Under the pieces are notes generated by a model. The model searched no databases, had not been told where the DNA came from, and saw only the letters and a program-made list of their open reading frames with translations. The position numbers and the translations under genes are program-made. Below are positions 35,614 through 43,750 of a stretch of 64,000 nucleotides of DNA, piece after piece (within the stretch, counting starts at the first letter, position 1; every line of letters begins with the position of its first letter). Origin of the DNA: Flavobacterium psychraerolatum (lineage in GTDB: Bacteria > Bacteroidota > Bacteroidia > Flavobacteriales > Flavobacteriaceae); NCBI RefSeq assembly GCF_025960985.1, contig NZ_JAOQMX010000011.1:1-64000 (forward strand), written 5' to 3'.

Positions 35614-36573
35614 TTACATCATAGAGTCTCTTTCTTTTTTTGCACCTTGGAGTGTTTGGTCTTTTGAAACAATTTCGACCGAGTGAATAATATCCGCAAA
35701 TTTGGATGGTATGATTGGTGTTGAGAATTGTACTGCATAGTTTTTTGCAAATTCAGCACCAAAGTATAAAATTACCGAGGAATAATATACCCAAGTCATT
35801 ACAATAACAAAAGAACCAGCGGTACCATATACATCTTGAATGTTAGAATTTGAGATATAAAAAGAAATTAAGAATTTTCCAATCATGAATAATATGGCAG
35901 TTCCAAAAGAAGCGAGTCGTACTTGTTTCCATTTGATTTCGGCATCTGGTAAAATAGTAAAGATGGAACCAAATAATAAAGAGATAATAATAAAAGTGAT
36001 GAACGTATTAATACTATAGATTACATAATAAAATGCATCCGAAAACATAGAAAAAAAATGAGTACTCAGGGCATCCATAATTGCGGATACACCCAAAGAT
36101 ACTAAAAGTATAAAACCAAAACTACCAATTACACCAAAGGATAATAAACGGGATTTAAGGTAAAGTAAGAAGCCGGATTGTTTTTTTGGTTTGATTCCCC
36201 AGATGGTATTGATGGAATCTTGAATTTCGGCAAATACTGAAGTAGCACCTATTAACAAAGTAATAACACCTATTATCCCCGCCATAGTACTACTTTGTGA
36301 TAGGGAAAGATTTTCAATAATGGTTTGAATTTGTGCTGCGCTTGATGGACCTACAAAACTTTTTATCTGACTAAAAATTTTTCCTTCAATAGCTTCTCTA
36401 CCCCAAAATAAGTCAGATAAATAAAGTATTACTAATAGTAGCGGTCCAAGTGAAAACATCGTTACATAGGCCAATGAAGCACTCATTTTCATGACTTTGT
36501 GCTCCAAAAAAGAATTTATAGTTTGTTTAATAACATCCCATAGTGCTGTAGCATATTGTTTACTAAAAGTCAT
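35614..36573 (-). CDS. YihY/virulence factor BrkB family membrane protein
   Basis: 319 residues, six transmembrane segments. Family blocks are KMSASLAYVTMFSLGPLLLV, IIGVITLLIGATSVFAEIQD and NTIWGIKP, then YGTAGSFVIVMTWVYYSSVI and LYFGAEFAKNYA near the C-terminus. The old name 'ribonuclease BN' is a misassignment; the function is unknown. Its ATG overlaps the stop of the upstream lipoprotein gene by 4 bp (ATGA), so the two are translationally coupled. Confidence 0.92.
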   Translation of the reverse strand: MTFSKQYATALWDVIKQTINSFLEHKVMKMSASLAYVTMFSLGPLLLVILYLSDLFWGREAIEGKIFSQIKSFVGPSSAAQIQTIIENLSLSQSSTMAGIIGVITLLIGATSVFAEIQDSINTIWGIKPKKQSGFLLYLKSRLLSFGVIGSFGFILLVSLGVSAIMDALSTHFFSMFSDAFYYVIYSINTFITFIIISLLFGSIFTILPDAEIKWKQVRLASFGTAILFMIGKFLISFYISNSNIQDVYGTAGSFVIVMTWVYYSSVILYFGAEFAKNYAVQFSTPIIPSKFADIIHSVEIVSKDQTLQGAKKERDSMM

Positions 36574-37127
36574 AAAATATAAGATTTAAAACTATTTCCT
36601 AAGTCTTCATTATTTTGTCTTAATGTTACTGTTGCCTTTTGGGCAAAAGATTTAAAAGTAGGATCTGTTGTTGTTTTTTGTATTGTTTCAAGTATGTTGA
36701 TTTCAATCTTAATTTCTTTAACTAATAATCTCACCAAATAATTTGTTGAGTTCTTACTATGGAGTGAGTCCTTGTTTAAATTAAGCTCATAAAAAGGTCT
36801 AGGAATGACCATCATATTATTTTTGGTCAATTGCTTCAATTCACGTTCATTGTGTTGATGATCATCCTTTACTTTTAATATCAATTGTAAATGAGGAACT
36901 GACTTTTTCTGATGAAAAAGGATTGAACTTAAACGGATTATTTTTTTATTGGTTTGGTTCAAGAATGTGAGGTTGTTGAAATCTAAGCTTCTGCTTGGAT
37001 TCGTGCTAACCTCTTCAGTTTTATAACTACTATACTCTTTTTGCTTATTGTTACAAGCTGCTATAGAACTGATAATAATAAGCACAACACTAATAGGTAC
37101 TGATAGAGAACGAAGTTTACTTTTCAT
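36570..37127 (-). CDS. Lipoprotein of unknown function (DUF4142-like, tentative)
   Basis: 185 residues with a lipoprotein signal (LIIISSIAACNNK). The remainder is helical: LIRLSSI-type start, HLQLILKVKDDHQHNERELK, LVRLLVKEIKIEINILETIQ and DPTFKSFAQKATVTLRQNNE. The pattern of helices with paired His/Glu (DDHQHNERE) and the ending FKSFAQKA resemble DUF4142 ferritin-like periplasmic proteins, but the match is weak. It is first in a two-gene operon with the BrkB gene; the 4-bp overlap ties their expression together. Confidence 0.65.
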   Translation of the reverse strand: MKSKLRSLSVPISVVLIIISSIAACNNKQKEYSSYKTEEVSTNPSRSLDFNNLTFLNQTNKKIIRLSSILFHQKKSVPHLQLILKVKDDHQHNERELKQLTKNNMMVIPRPFYELNLNKDSLHSKNSTNYLVRLLVKEIKIEINILETIQKTTTDPTFKSFAQKATVTLRQNNEDLGNSFKSYIL

Positions 37128-37143
37128 GACTGAAATTTTAAAA

Positions 37144-37171
37144 CAAATTTAAAGAAGATTAGTCTTAGCAA
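37144..37171 (-). promoter_or_regulatory. Promoter of the lipoprotein-BrkB operon
   Basis: On the minus strand TTG (37169-37171) and TAAATTTG (37144-37151) are 17 bp apart, matching the consensus, and lie 17 bp before the ATG at 37127. Confidence 0.6.
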
Positions 37172-37269
37172 CCTTACACGATTTTTTTAGTAATTTATAT
37201 AATTACCATTTTCACTATTTTATAATTTTAATCTTATTGTAATGAATAATTTTGAGAAATAAAATTGCA

Positions 37270-39456
37270 TCAGACTGGAATATAAAAAATAAAAGTAGTT
37301 CCAATATTGATTTCACTTTTCGCATAGATGTATCCGTGGTGATTTTCAACTATTTTTTTACAAATAGCCAAGCCAACTCCTGTACCTTGATACTCTGTTT
37401 TTCCGTGGAGGCGATTGAAGAGTAAAAATATTTTTTCGGCATGTTCTTGTTCAAACCCAATACCATTGTCTTTAAACTCAAACTTATAGAATCTTTTGTT
37501 ACTTTTATCTTTAATTAAAATATCAGTTTTAGCGATTATTTCAGAATAAGATAATGAAATTTGTGGAACAATGTCCTCTTTCGAATATTTTAATGAATTA
37601 CTTAATAAATTAGAAAATAACTGTTGCATTTGAAAATCAACACCCTGGATGGTTGGTAATTTAGTATTCAAAATTATTGCTTTTTTATCTTCTATATTTT
37701 GTGAAAGCTCTAATAAACTATCGGCAAACACGTCATTTAAGTCTGTTCTTACAAGTGTAGTTTCAGACCTACTTGTTTTTGAATATTGGAGTAAGTCATT
37801 TATAAGTACACGCATTCTATTGGATGCACTTTCTATTCGGGATAAGTACTCTTTTCCAAATTCAGATAGATTACTCTTTTCCTTATCATTTATTCTAGAA
37901 ATAAAAGTCTGAATTTTTCGCAGTGGCTCCTGTAAATCATGACTCGCCACATGGTTGAATTCGTTTAATTCTTTTATATTTTGTTCTAATTCTCTATTTC
38001 TATCTTTAAGCTCTAAGCTTTTGTTGAAATCTTCGGTAACATCCTGAGTTGTTCCAATCATGCTTTGCGTTCCTGTAGAATCGATGAAAGAAGTAGCACT
38101 AGTTCTAAAGCGTCTAATTTTACCATCTTGTCGGATGACACGAAAGTTTATCGTAGGAAAATATTGTTCTACCTGTGCCTTTTTGTGGGCATTGGTAACG
38201 ATGTTTTTGTCTTCTGGATGTACTGATTCTAGAAATTTTTCTGCAGTTGGATGAAAAGACTGTGGTTCGAAACCTAATAATCGGAATTGATTGTCTGAAT
38301 AAAAATAATCCAAACTATCGTAGTTTAATATCCAACAACCATATTTACCTAGTATTTCTGATTGTTTACTAGATTCTTCGAATATTTTAAGCTCATCATA
38401 ATTTTGCTGGAGTAATTTGGTTTTGTTGTCTTCGACCGTAATATCCTCTGTAACCCCAAGTATCGATTGATTTTCTAGTTTATCAGTAAATAATTTCCCC
38501 GTAGCTCTTAACAAGCGAACTTCTCCATCAGGACGTATAATTCTAAAATAAGAATAAGGTAGTTCTTGTGTGTTTAATATTTTTTTGACAATTTGATTTG
38601 CAATTTCTATATCTTCGGGGTGTACAAATTGATTGAAATTTTCTGTGTTAGCTTCAAATGATTGTGGAGCAACACCAATAATACGATAAAAATTATCAGA
38701 GAATATTATTTTACCAGTGTTTAAATTCCATTCCCAAGTACCGAATTCAGAAAGTATTTCCGCTTGGTAACTCAAAAATTGTGATTTATTTAATTCGATA
38801 TTTGTCACTTGCAACCTTTCAACATCTTTATTAGTTTTGTAATAAGCAAAAATCAAGACTAATAGGGTAATAAATATGATACTCAAAGTTAGTATAGGAG
38901 TTAAGAAAACCTGACTTTTATAGAGTTCATTTCTATTTTTCAAGTATACTTCCTCAAGCGCAATCATCTCATTTAATTTAGTTCGAATTTTTGCTAGTAA
39001 TTCAGTACTTTCTTTAAAATTTTGCTTAAAAAAATAATTTTGGCGTTTATCTACATTTGCATTTGTATCAGAGTAATTGTCAATAAATTCATAACGTTTA
39101 TTAATAATTTCAAATAGAGACTCTAGTTTTCTTTGCTGAATAGGATTATCAGTAGTAAGTTGCTTTAATAATAGAAAAGAATTATTGACATTTTTTGTAG
39201 CTATTTGGTAAGGCTTTAAATAAAGACTATCCTTTGAAATCAAATAACCTCTCATGCTATTTTCAGAGTCCTTAATATAGGAAAATAAGTGTTCCAATTC
39301 CAGATTAACCTCATAAGTATGCATAAGTATTTTGGAGGAATCTGAAATATTTTTAATATGTTTTACGGAGATAACAGCTATAAACAGTAGAACTGTCAAG
39401 CTTATAGCAAATATAATTTTGTGATATACTGAGGATTTATATCTGTTAGTTTTCAT
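37270..39456 (-). CDS. CHASE3-PAS-PAS hybrid-type sensor histidine kinase
   Basis: 728 residues. Order of parts: TM1 (about 13-31); a periplasmic CHASE3 domain (about 38-175; DSENSMRGYLISKDSLYLKP); TM2 (about 182-205); two PAS/PAC units (about 235-345 and 365-475; both with SDNQFRLLGFEP-type starts and a G-TQDVTE/GVTEDIT PAC end). The HisKA box NHVASHDLQEPLRKIQ has the phospho-accepting His near 505. The HATPase has FSNLLSNSLKYS (N box), DNGIGFEQ (G1) and GTGVGLAI (G2). The PAS units look cytosolic and may bind a small ligand. The gene starts 3 bp after a receiver gene, its likely partner. Confidence 0.93.
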   Translation of the reverse strand: MKTNRYKSSVYHKIIFAISLTVLLFIAVISVKHIKNISDSSKILMHTYEVNLELEHLFSYIKDSENSMRGYLISKDSLYLKPYQIATKNVNNSFLLLKQLTTDNPIQQRKLESLFEIINKRYEFIDNYSDTNANVDKRQNYFFKQNFKESTELLAKIRTKLNEMIALEEVYLKNRNELYKSQVFLTPILTLSIIFITLLVLIFAYYKTNKDVERLQVTNIELNKSQFLSYQAEILSEFGTWEWNLNTGKIIFSDNFYRIIGVAPQSFEANTENFNQFVHPEDIEIANQIVKKILNTQELPYSYFRIIRPDGEVRLLRATGKLFTDKLENQSILGVTEDITVEDNKTKLLQQNYDELKIFEESSKQSEILGKYGCWILNYDSLDYFYSDNQFRLLGFEPQSFHPTAEKFLESVHPEDKNIVTNAHKKAQVEQYFPTINFRVIRQDGKIRRFRTSATSFIDSTGTQSMIGTTQDVTEDFNKSLELKDRNRELEQNIKELNEFNHVASHDLQEPLRKIQTFISRINDKEKSNLSEFGKEYLSRIESASNRMRVLINDLLQYSKTSRSETTLVRTDLNDVFADSLLELSQNIEDKKAIILNTKLPTIQGVDFQMQQLFSNLLSNSLKYSKEDIVPQISLSYSEIIAKTDILIKDKSNKRFYKFEFKDNGIGFEQEHAEKIFLLFNRLHGKTEYQGTGVGLAICKKIVENHHGYIYAKSEINIGTTFIFYIPV

Positions 39457-39459
39457 AAA

Positions 39460-39906
39460 TTACAAGCGAAGTAAAAAATTGTCTTTATTCATTCCATTGG
39501 TATGGTATTGCCAATTGATGACCACAACATCTGATAGTATTTTTTTCAAGTCATTGAAGTTACTCGGTTTTTTGATATAAATATTCGCCCCTAGAACAAA
39601 GGTGTTTTCAATATCTTTCTCAGAAGATGATGTTGAGTAAATGGCAATGGCAATATCTTTGAACGCGTTATTTTTTTTGATGGCTTCCAAACATCCTATT
39701 CCGTTAAGAATGGGCATATTCAAATCCAGAAAAATAATGTTGGGTAAAATGGTGTCTGGATGGTTTAAGTAAGTTAAAAGATCTTTTCCATTGTTTACCG
39801 TATTTACTTTTGTATTTATTTTGAGCTCATCAAAAGCATCTGTGAAAAATAACCTGTCATCTTCGTCGTCATCCGCCAAAGTTATAAGTATAGAGTCGTT
39901 TTGCAT
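39460..39906 (-). CDS. Single-domain response regulator (receiver)
   Basis: 148 residues, receiver only. Acidic pocket DDDEDD at 12-17, phospho-acceptor D61 (IIFLDLNMP), Thr/Ser switch at IYSTSSSE and conserved Lys in YIKKPSNF (about 113). There is no output domain, so it signals by protein contact or phosphotransfer. This Rcp1-like subfamily often pairs with kinases of the neighbouring type. It sits between the AraC-type gene (6 bp) and the kinase gene (3 bp). Confidence 0.93.
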   Translation of the reverse strand: MQNDSILITLADDDEDDRLFFTDAFDELKINTKVNTVNNGKDLLTYLNHPDTILPNIIFLDLNMPILNGIGCLEAIKKNNAFKDIAIAIYSTSSSEKDIENTFVLGANIYIKKPSNFNDLKKILSDVVVINWQYHTNGMNKDNFLLRL

Positions 39907-39912
39907 AAAGTA

Positions 39913-40479
39913 TTAATTTATATTTTGAGAATTGATTTCTCTACGTTTTTTAATGATTCTTTGAAAAGCAGATGGAGTGATTCCTGTTGTATTTTTGAAC
40001 TGTGAGCTCAAATGTGCAACACTAGAGTAATTAAGTTTGAAAGCAATTTCAGTTAATGATAATTGTCCACTAATAATCAATTGTTTGGTATATTCTATCT
40101 TTTGTAAAATGATAAAATTCTCGATCGAAGTATAAGTTATTTCAGAGAATAAATTGGACAAATAGCCGTAACTATGGTTTAGTTTTTCAGCTAGATATAC
40201 TGAACTTTTTACATTTACGGTAACATCTTCTGTAAAAACCATTTCGATAATTAAATCTTTTATCTTTTGAACCAAAATTGTTTTCTGATTCTCCACAATT
40301 TCAATTCCATATGGATTTATTGCATTTGCAAAATCAGTTAATTGATCTTCCGAAACGACGTTTAAAAACTCGACTTCCCCAAAACCTAAAATTCTATATT
40401 TTAGTTGAGAGCTTTCCAATTTCTCTTCTAGTATTCTATTGCAAATACGATTAAAATCAAATTTTATAAAAACCTTCAT
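39913..40479 (-). CDS. AraC-family transcriptional regulator
   Basis: 188 residues. The C-terminal ~100 residues hold two helix-turn-helix motifs: VYLAEKLNHSYGYLSNLFSE and LSLTEIAFKLNYSSVAHLSS followed by QFKNTTGITPSAFQ. The N-terminal ~85 residues (RILGFGEVEFLNVVSEDQLT) form a small domain, too short for a cupin sensor. It is first in the three-gene unit with the receiver and kinase; probably the transcriptional output of that pathway, though no receiver is fused. Targets likely include the neighbouring stress genes (inference). Confidence 0.88.
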   Translation of the reverse strand: MKVFIKFDFNRICNRILEEKLESSQLKYRILGFGEVEFLNVVSEDQLTDFANAINPYGIEIVENQKTILVQKIKDLIIEMVFTEDVTVNVKSSVYLAEKLNHSYGYLSNLFSEITYTSIENFIILQKIEYTKQLIISGQLSLTEIAFKLNYSSVAHLSSQFKNTTGITPSAFQRIIKKRREINSQNIN

Positions 40480-40576
40480 TTTATTTGTTTTTTACGAAAT
40501 TAATCAAAAAATAGTAAAGACTATAATGGTTGTTTTATTGTTTATTAAATAATTTGCTTACTGCGCTTTTTATGGG

Positions 40577-41668
40577 CTAATTATCTTCTAAATCGTCATC
40601 ATAGACAACTTTATTAGTGAAATATTTGTCTTTTGCTTCCCCTAATAAAAAACCAAAACCTTTCAAGTGTTCTGTATGGTCAAAAATAACTTTTAAAGAA
40701 GCGGTGATTGGTAAGGCAAGAATCATTCCTGGTATTCCCCACAACATAGAAAAGAGTACAATTGATAAAATCGAAACAAAGGCATTGAGTGATACCTTAG
40801 TTCCTGTAATTTTTGGGGTGATGAAATTTCCTTCTAGAAATTGAATAAAACCAAAAATACCAATTACTCCAATGGCATACCAATAAGAATCTTTTGTTGC
40901 TAAGGCAATCAATGCTGGTAAAAGAGAACCAATTATTATACCTATGTAGGGTACAAGTAGTAGTAATGCACAAAGGAATCCGAAGAATATAGGATATTCG
41001 ATCCCTAAAATTAATAATCCAATGCTATTGAGTACCCCTACAATTGCCATAACACTTACTAATCCTAGAAGGTAATTTTGTTGTACTTTGTAAACTTCCT
41101 TCACAATTCTTCGCATTTCTTCTTTCGGGCAAAACTCAGCTGTGATTCTATAAATAAAACTGACTAAGAAATTTCTATAGAGCAAAAATAGAAACATATA
41201 CAATGGGGATAAGATAAAATCGCTCAATACACCACCAGATTTAGTTAAAAATTGCATGATTTTACTAGAATTTTGCTTCACTATTTCTTTGGCTTTCAAT
41301 TCACTATTACCAACAATGTCTTTACTACTAACACCTATAGTTTTTTCTAAATCTTTGAGCATTGGGGTTATTTTTTGCTCGATTTGAACATAATATTTAC
41401 TGCTTTTGCTCATTATTTCTTCGAATTGAATTCCGATTAAAACAAAAACTGCAAAAATAATGATAGTGAATATTGTGATGGCCAAGGTGATGGATAATAT
41501 ACGATTGAAGCGTAATTTTGTTTCGAAAAACTTTACAATAGGAAAAATCAAGACGCTCAAAATGATGGAAAAAAGTAATGGAATAATGAAGTCTTGAAGT
41601 ACAGATGCAATGAATACGATCAGAACTATTCCTAATAAATTGAGCGAGAGGTGATTTTTACTTTCCAT
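40577..41668 (-). CDS. AI-2E family transporter (PerM-like)
   Basis: 363 residues, about eight transmembrane helices. Family blocks: IPLLFSIILSVLIFPIVKFF at the start, PLYMFLFLLYRNFLVSF, the PIFFGFLCALLLLVPYIGII block and LEGNFITPKITGTKVSLNAF followed by LWGIPGMILALPI. Members export or import varied small solutes, and the autoinducer-2 role holds only for E. coli TqsA. In this place it is part of the stress gene run. 105 bp separates it from the CsbD gene. Confidence 0.92.
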   Translation of the reverse strand: MESKNHLSLNLLGIVLIVFIASVLQDFIIPLLFSIILSVLIFPIVKFFETKLRFNRILSITLAITIFTIIIFAVFVLIGIQFEEIMSKSSKYYVQIEQKITPMLKDLEKTIGVSSKDIVGNSELKAKEIVKQNSSKIMQFLTKSGGVLSDFILSPLYMFLFLLYRNFLVSFIYRITAEFCPKEEMRRIVKEVYKVQQNYLLGLVSVMAIVGVLNSIGLLILGIEYPIFFGFLCALLLLVPYIGIIIGSLLPALIALATKDSYWYAIGVIGIFGFIQFLEGNFITPKITGTKVSLNAFVSILSIVLFSMLWGIPGMILALPITASLKVIFDHTEHLKGFGFLLGEAKDKYFTNKVVYDDDLEDN

Positions 41669-41773
41669 AATTCTATTGGTTATTTATGTTAAGATAGCCT
41701 ATTGATTTTAATTCACTAAAATAGGAATTAAAAACCAATAGGCTTCTAGTTTTTCAGCATGAAAAGATTTGAA

Positions 41774-41959
41774 CTATAATTCTGAAATCATTTTTTTAAC
41801 TTCTTCTTTAGATTTTCCTAGTTTCTGTTCTAATTTCCCAAGCATTTCATCTTCTTTTCCTTCCGCATATAACAAATCATCGTCTGTTAAATCAGCATAT
41901 TTTTGTTTCAATTTACCTTTTAATTCATTCCAATTTCCTTTGATTTCTTGATTGTTCAT
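41774..41959 (-). CDS. CsbD family stress protein
   Basis: 61 residues. It opens with MNNQEIKGNWNELKGKLKQK, the CsbD signature (G-x-W-x-E-x-K-G-K-x-K), then LTDDDLLYAEGKEDEMLGKL. Soluble, highly charged, small helical protein induced by general stress in other bacteria. It lies 34 bp after dps on the same strand, so it is probably co-transcribed with it. Confidence 0.92.
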   Translation of the reverse strand: MNNQEIKGNWNELKGKLKQKYADLTDDDLLYAEGKEDEMLGKLEQKLGKSKEEVKKMISEL

Positions 41960-41993
41960 AATTTCTAATATTTATATTTATAATTTATTTCTG

Positions 41994-42467
41994 TTATTTA
42001 TTGTTGCTGTATCGTCTCAAAATCCAAGCTTGAGCTTCATGTTTTTGAATGATTCCAGTTAAAAAATCTGCTGTTCCAAAGTCGTCTGTTTCATCAGTTT
42101 CCTTAATGAATTCACGAATTTTGCTAATCATGGCTCTATAGTCTTCTAATAATTCTTTGACCATTTCTTCTTTGTCTTTATATTCAGCACATTCTTTTAA
42201 TATTGAAAGTTCTGTAAATTCAGCCATGGTTCCAATAGCATTTTCACCAAGTTTTCCGATTCTTTCGGCTACTTCATCAATTATTAATTCTAGTTCATTA
42301 TATTGACCTTCAAAAAGTTTGTGCATTTCCATAAAACTAGTTCCAGCAACATTCCAATGGAATTTTCGTGTCTTTACATATAAGACCATTTCACTAGCTA
42401 AAACTACAGTAAGATTTTTAACAATCGTTTTCATTTCTTTTTGAGGCATTCCTAATTTAGTATCCAT
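41994..42467 (-). CDS. dps: Dps family ferritin-like DNA-protection protein
   Basis: 157 residues, normal for Dps. The intersubunit ferroxidase ligands are visible: His in RKFHWNV (about 38) with the partner block HKLFEGQYNELELIIDEVAE that carries the Asp/Glu residues, and IDEVAERIGKLG. The family's dodecamer stores iron and consumes peroxide while protecting DNA. A TATCTTTG -7 element lies 40 bp upstream on the minus strand, so it starts the dps-csbD unit. Confidence 0.95.
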   Translation of the reverse strand: MDTKLGMPQKEMKTIVKNLTVVLASEMVLYVKTRKFHWNVAGTSFMEMHKLFEGQYNELELIIDEVAERIGKLGENAIGTMAEFTELSILKECAEYKDKEEMVKELLEDYRAMISKIREFIKETDETDDFGTADFLTGIIQKHEAQAWILRRYSNNK

Positions 42468-42506
42468 TTTATTATATGTTTTTATTATTAATTTTTTATT
42501 GCTTTA

Positions 42507-42514
42507 CAAAGATA
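42507..42514 (-). promoter_or_regulatory. -7 element of the dps gene
   Basis: The complement reads TATCTTTG, matching TAnnTTTG, 40 bp before the dps ATG. No TTG at 17-23 bp; a stress-dependent sigma/activator could compensate. Confidence 0.5.
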
Positions 42515-42716
42515 TCACAGTAATAGAGATGAGGATTTATACAATTATTTTCAATCATTATAAAATTTCTATGTCATTGAAAATGTATTAAAAAGTAAGG
42601 AAGATAACTTATAAAAATTTTATAATTAAAATATTGGAATTCAATAAGATAATTTAATAAAGCTATAAAATCTCTTATTGTAAAAAAGTTATTTTTGATA
42701 ATCAAATTAGAATATC

Positions 42717-43727
42717 ATGATAACGCCATTATTAGCCTTTAATGAAAATGGAATATATTGTTCCATTGCAGATGTATATTTAGATCCGTGGAAACCGGTA
42801 GATAAAGCTATCATCACACATGGTCACGCAGATCATTCGCGCTGGGGTCATAAAAAATATATCACTCATAAAACAAACGTGCCAATAATTGTGCACCGTC
42901 TAGGTAATATAAATGTAAGTGGTATAGAATGGAACGAAAGTTTTATCATCAATAATGTTAAATTTTCACTGCATCCTGCAGGTCACATTATAGGAAGTTC
43001 ACAAGTCAGAGTAGAACATAAAGGAGAAGTCTGGGTATTTACAGGAGATTACAAAACAGAGGATGACGGCATATCTGTCCCTTATGAAGTTGTGAAATGT
43101 AACACCTTTATCACCGAATGTACTTTTGGTTTACCCGCATTCAAATGGATACCCCAAGCTGAGGTTATGGAAAATATTAATAATTGGTGGTTAGAAAATC
43201 AAGCAGAAGGCAAAACCTCAGTGTTATTTGGGTATTCTTTAGGGAAAGCCCAGCGATTACTAAAATATCTCAATCCTGAGATCGGACGAATTTATACTCA
43301 TGGAGCTATAGAAAATATGACAAATGTATTACGACCATTGGTTGACTTTCCCCACACTACTTTGATCACTCGTGATACAAAAAAAGAGGATTTTGTGGGT
43401 AATATCGTTTTGGCACCACCAAGTGCACATGGTGGTACTTGGATAAGAAAAATGACGCCATTTGTAACAGCATCGGCGAGTGGTTGGATGGCTTTTCGAG
43501 GGGCAAGAAGAAGGCGTGCTGTTGACAAAGGTTTTGTATTGAGCGATCATTGTGATTGGTATTCATTATTGGACAGCATCAAAGCAACTGGTGCAGAAAA
43601 AATTATTTGTACACATGGATATACCGATATTTTTTCAAAATATTTAAGAGAGTTGGGATATGATGCTAGAACTGAAAAGACACAATATGAAGGAGAATTA
43701 TCTGAAATTGATAAGACGGAAGAGTAA
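42717..43727 (+). CDS. Ligase-associated DNA exonuclease (metallo-beta-lactamase fold)
   Basis: 336 residues. The metallo-beta-lactamase motif is THGHADHSRWG (about 35-45), with further ligand blocks HPAGHIIGSSQV, FTGDYKTEDDG and LSDHCDWYSLL. The order and the neighbouring genes identify it as the exonuclease of the ligase-associated repair cluster (CPSF-like beta-CASP relatives). It acts on DNA ends in the cytosol. It is first of four genes; the ligase ATG is 23 bp downstream. Confidence 0.92.
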   Translation: MITPLLAFNENGIYCSIADVYLDPWKPVDKAIITHGHADHSRWGHKKYITHKTNVPIIVHRLGNINVSGIEWNESFIINNVKFSLHPAGHIIGSSQVRVEHKGEVWVFTGDYKTEDDGISVPYEVVKCNTFITECTFGLPAFKWIPQAEVMENINNWWLENQAEGKTSVLFGYSLGKAQRLLKYLNPEIGRIYTHGAIENMTNVLRPLVDFPHTTLITRDTKKEDFVGNIVLAPPSAHGGTWIRKMTPFVTASASGWMAFRGARRRRAVDKGFVLSDHCDWYSLLDSIKATGAEKIICTHGYTDIFSKYLRELGYDARTEKTQYEGELSEIDKTEE

Positions 43728-43750
43728 CGCCCTTTTTATACAGTATACTT

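Noticed and set aside
35614..36573. Ribonuclease BN
   Set aside because: The sequence is the six-helix YihY/BrkB membrane family; the RNase BN name for this family is a historic misassignment.
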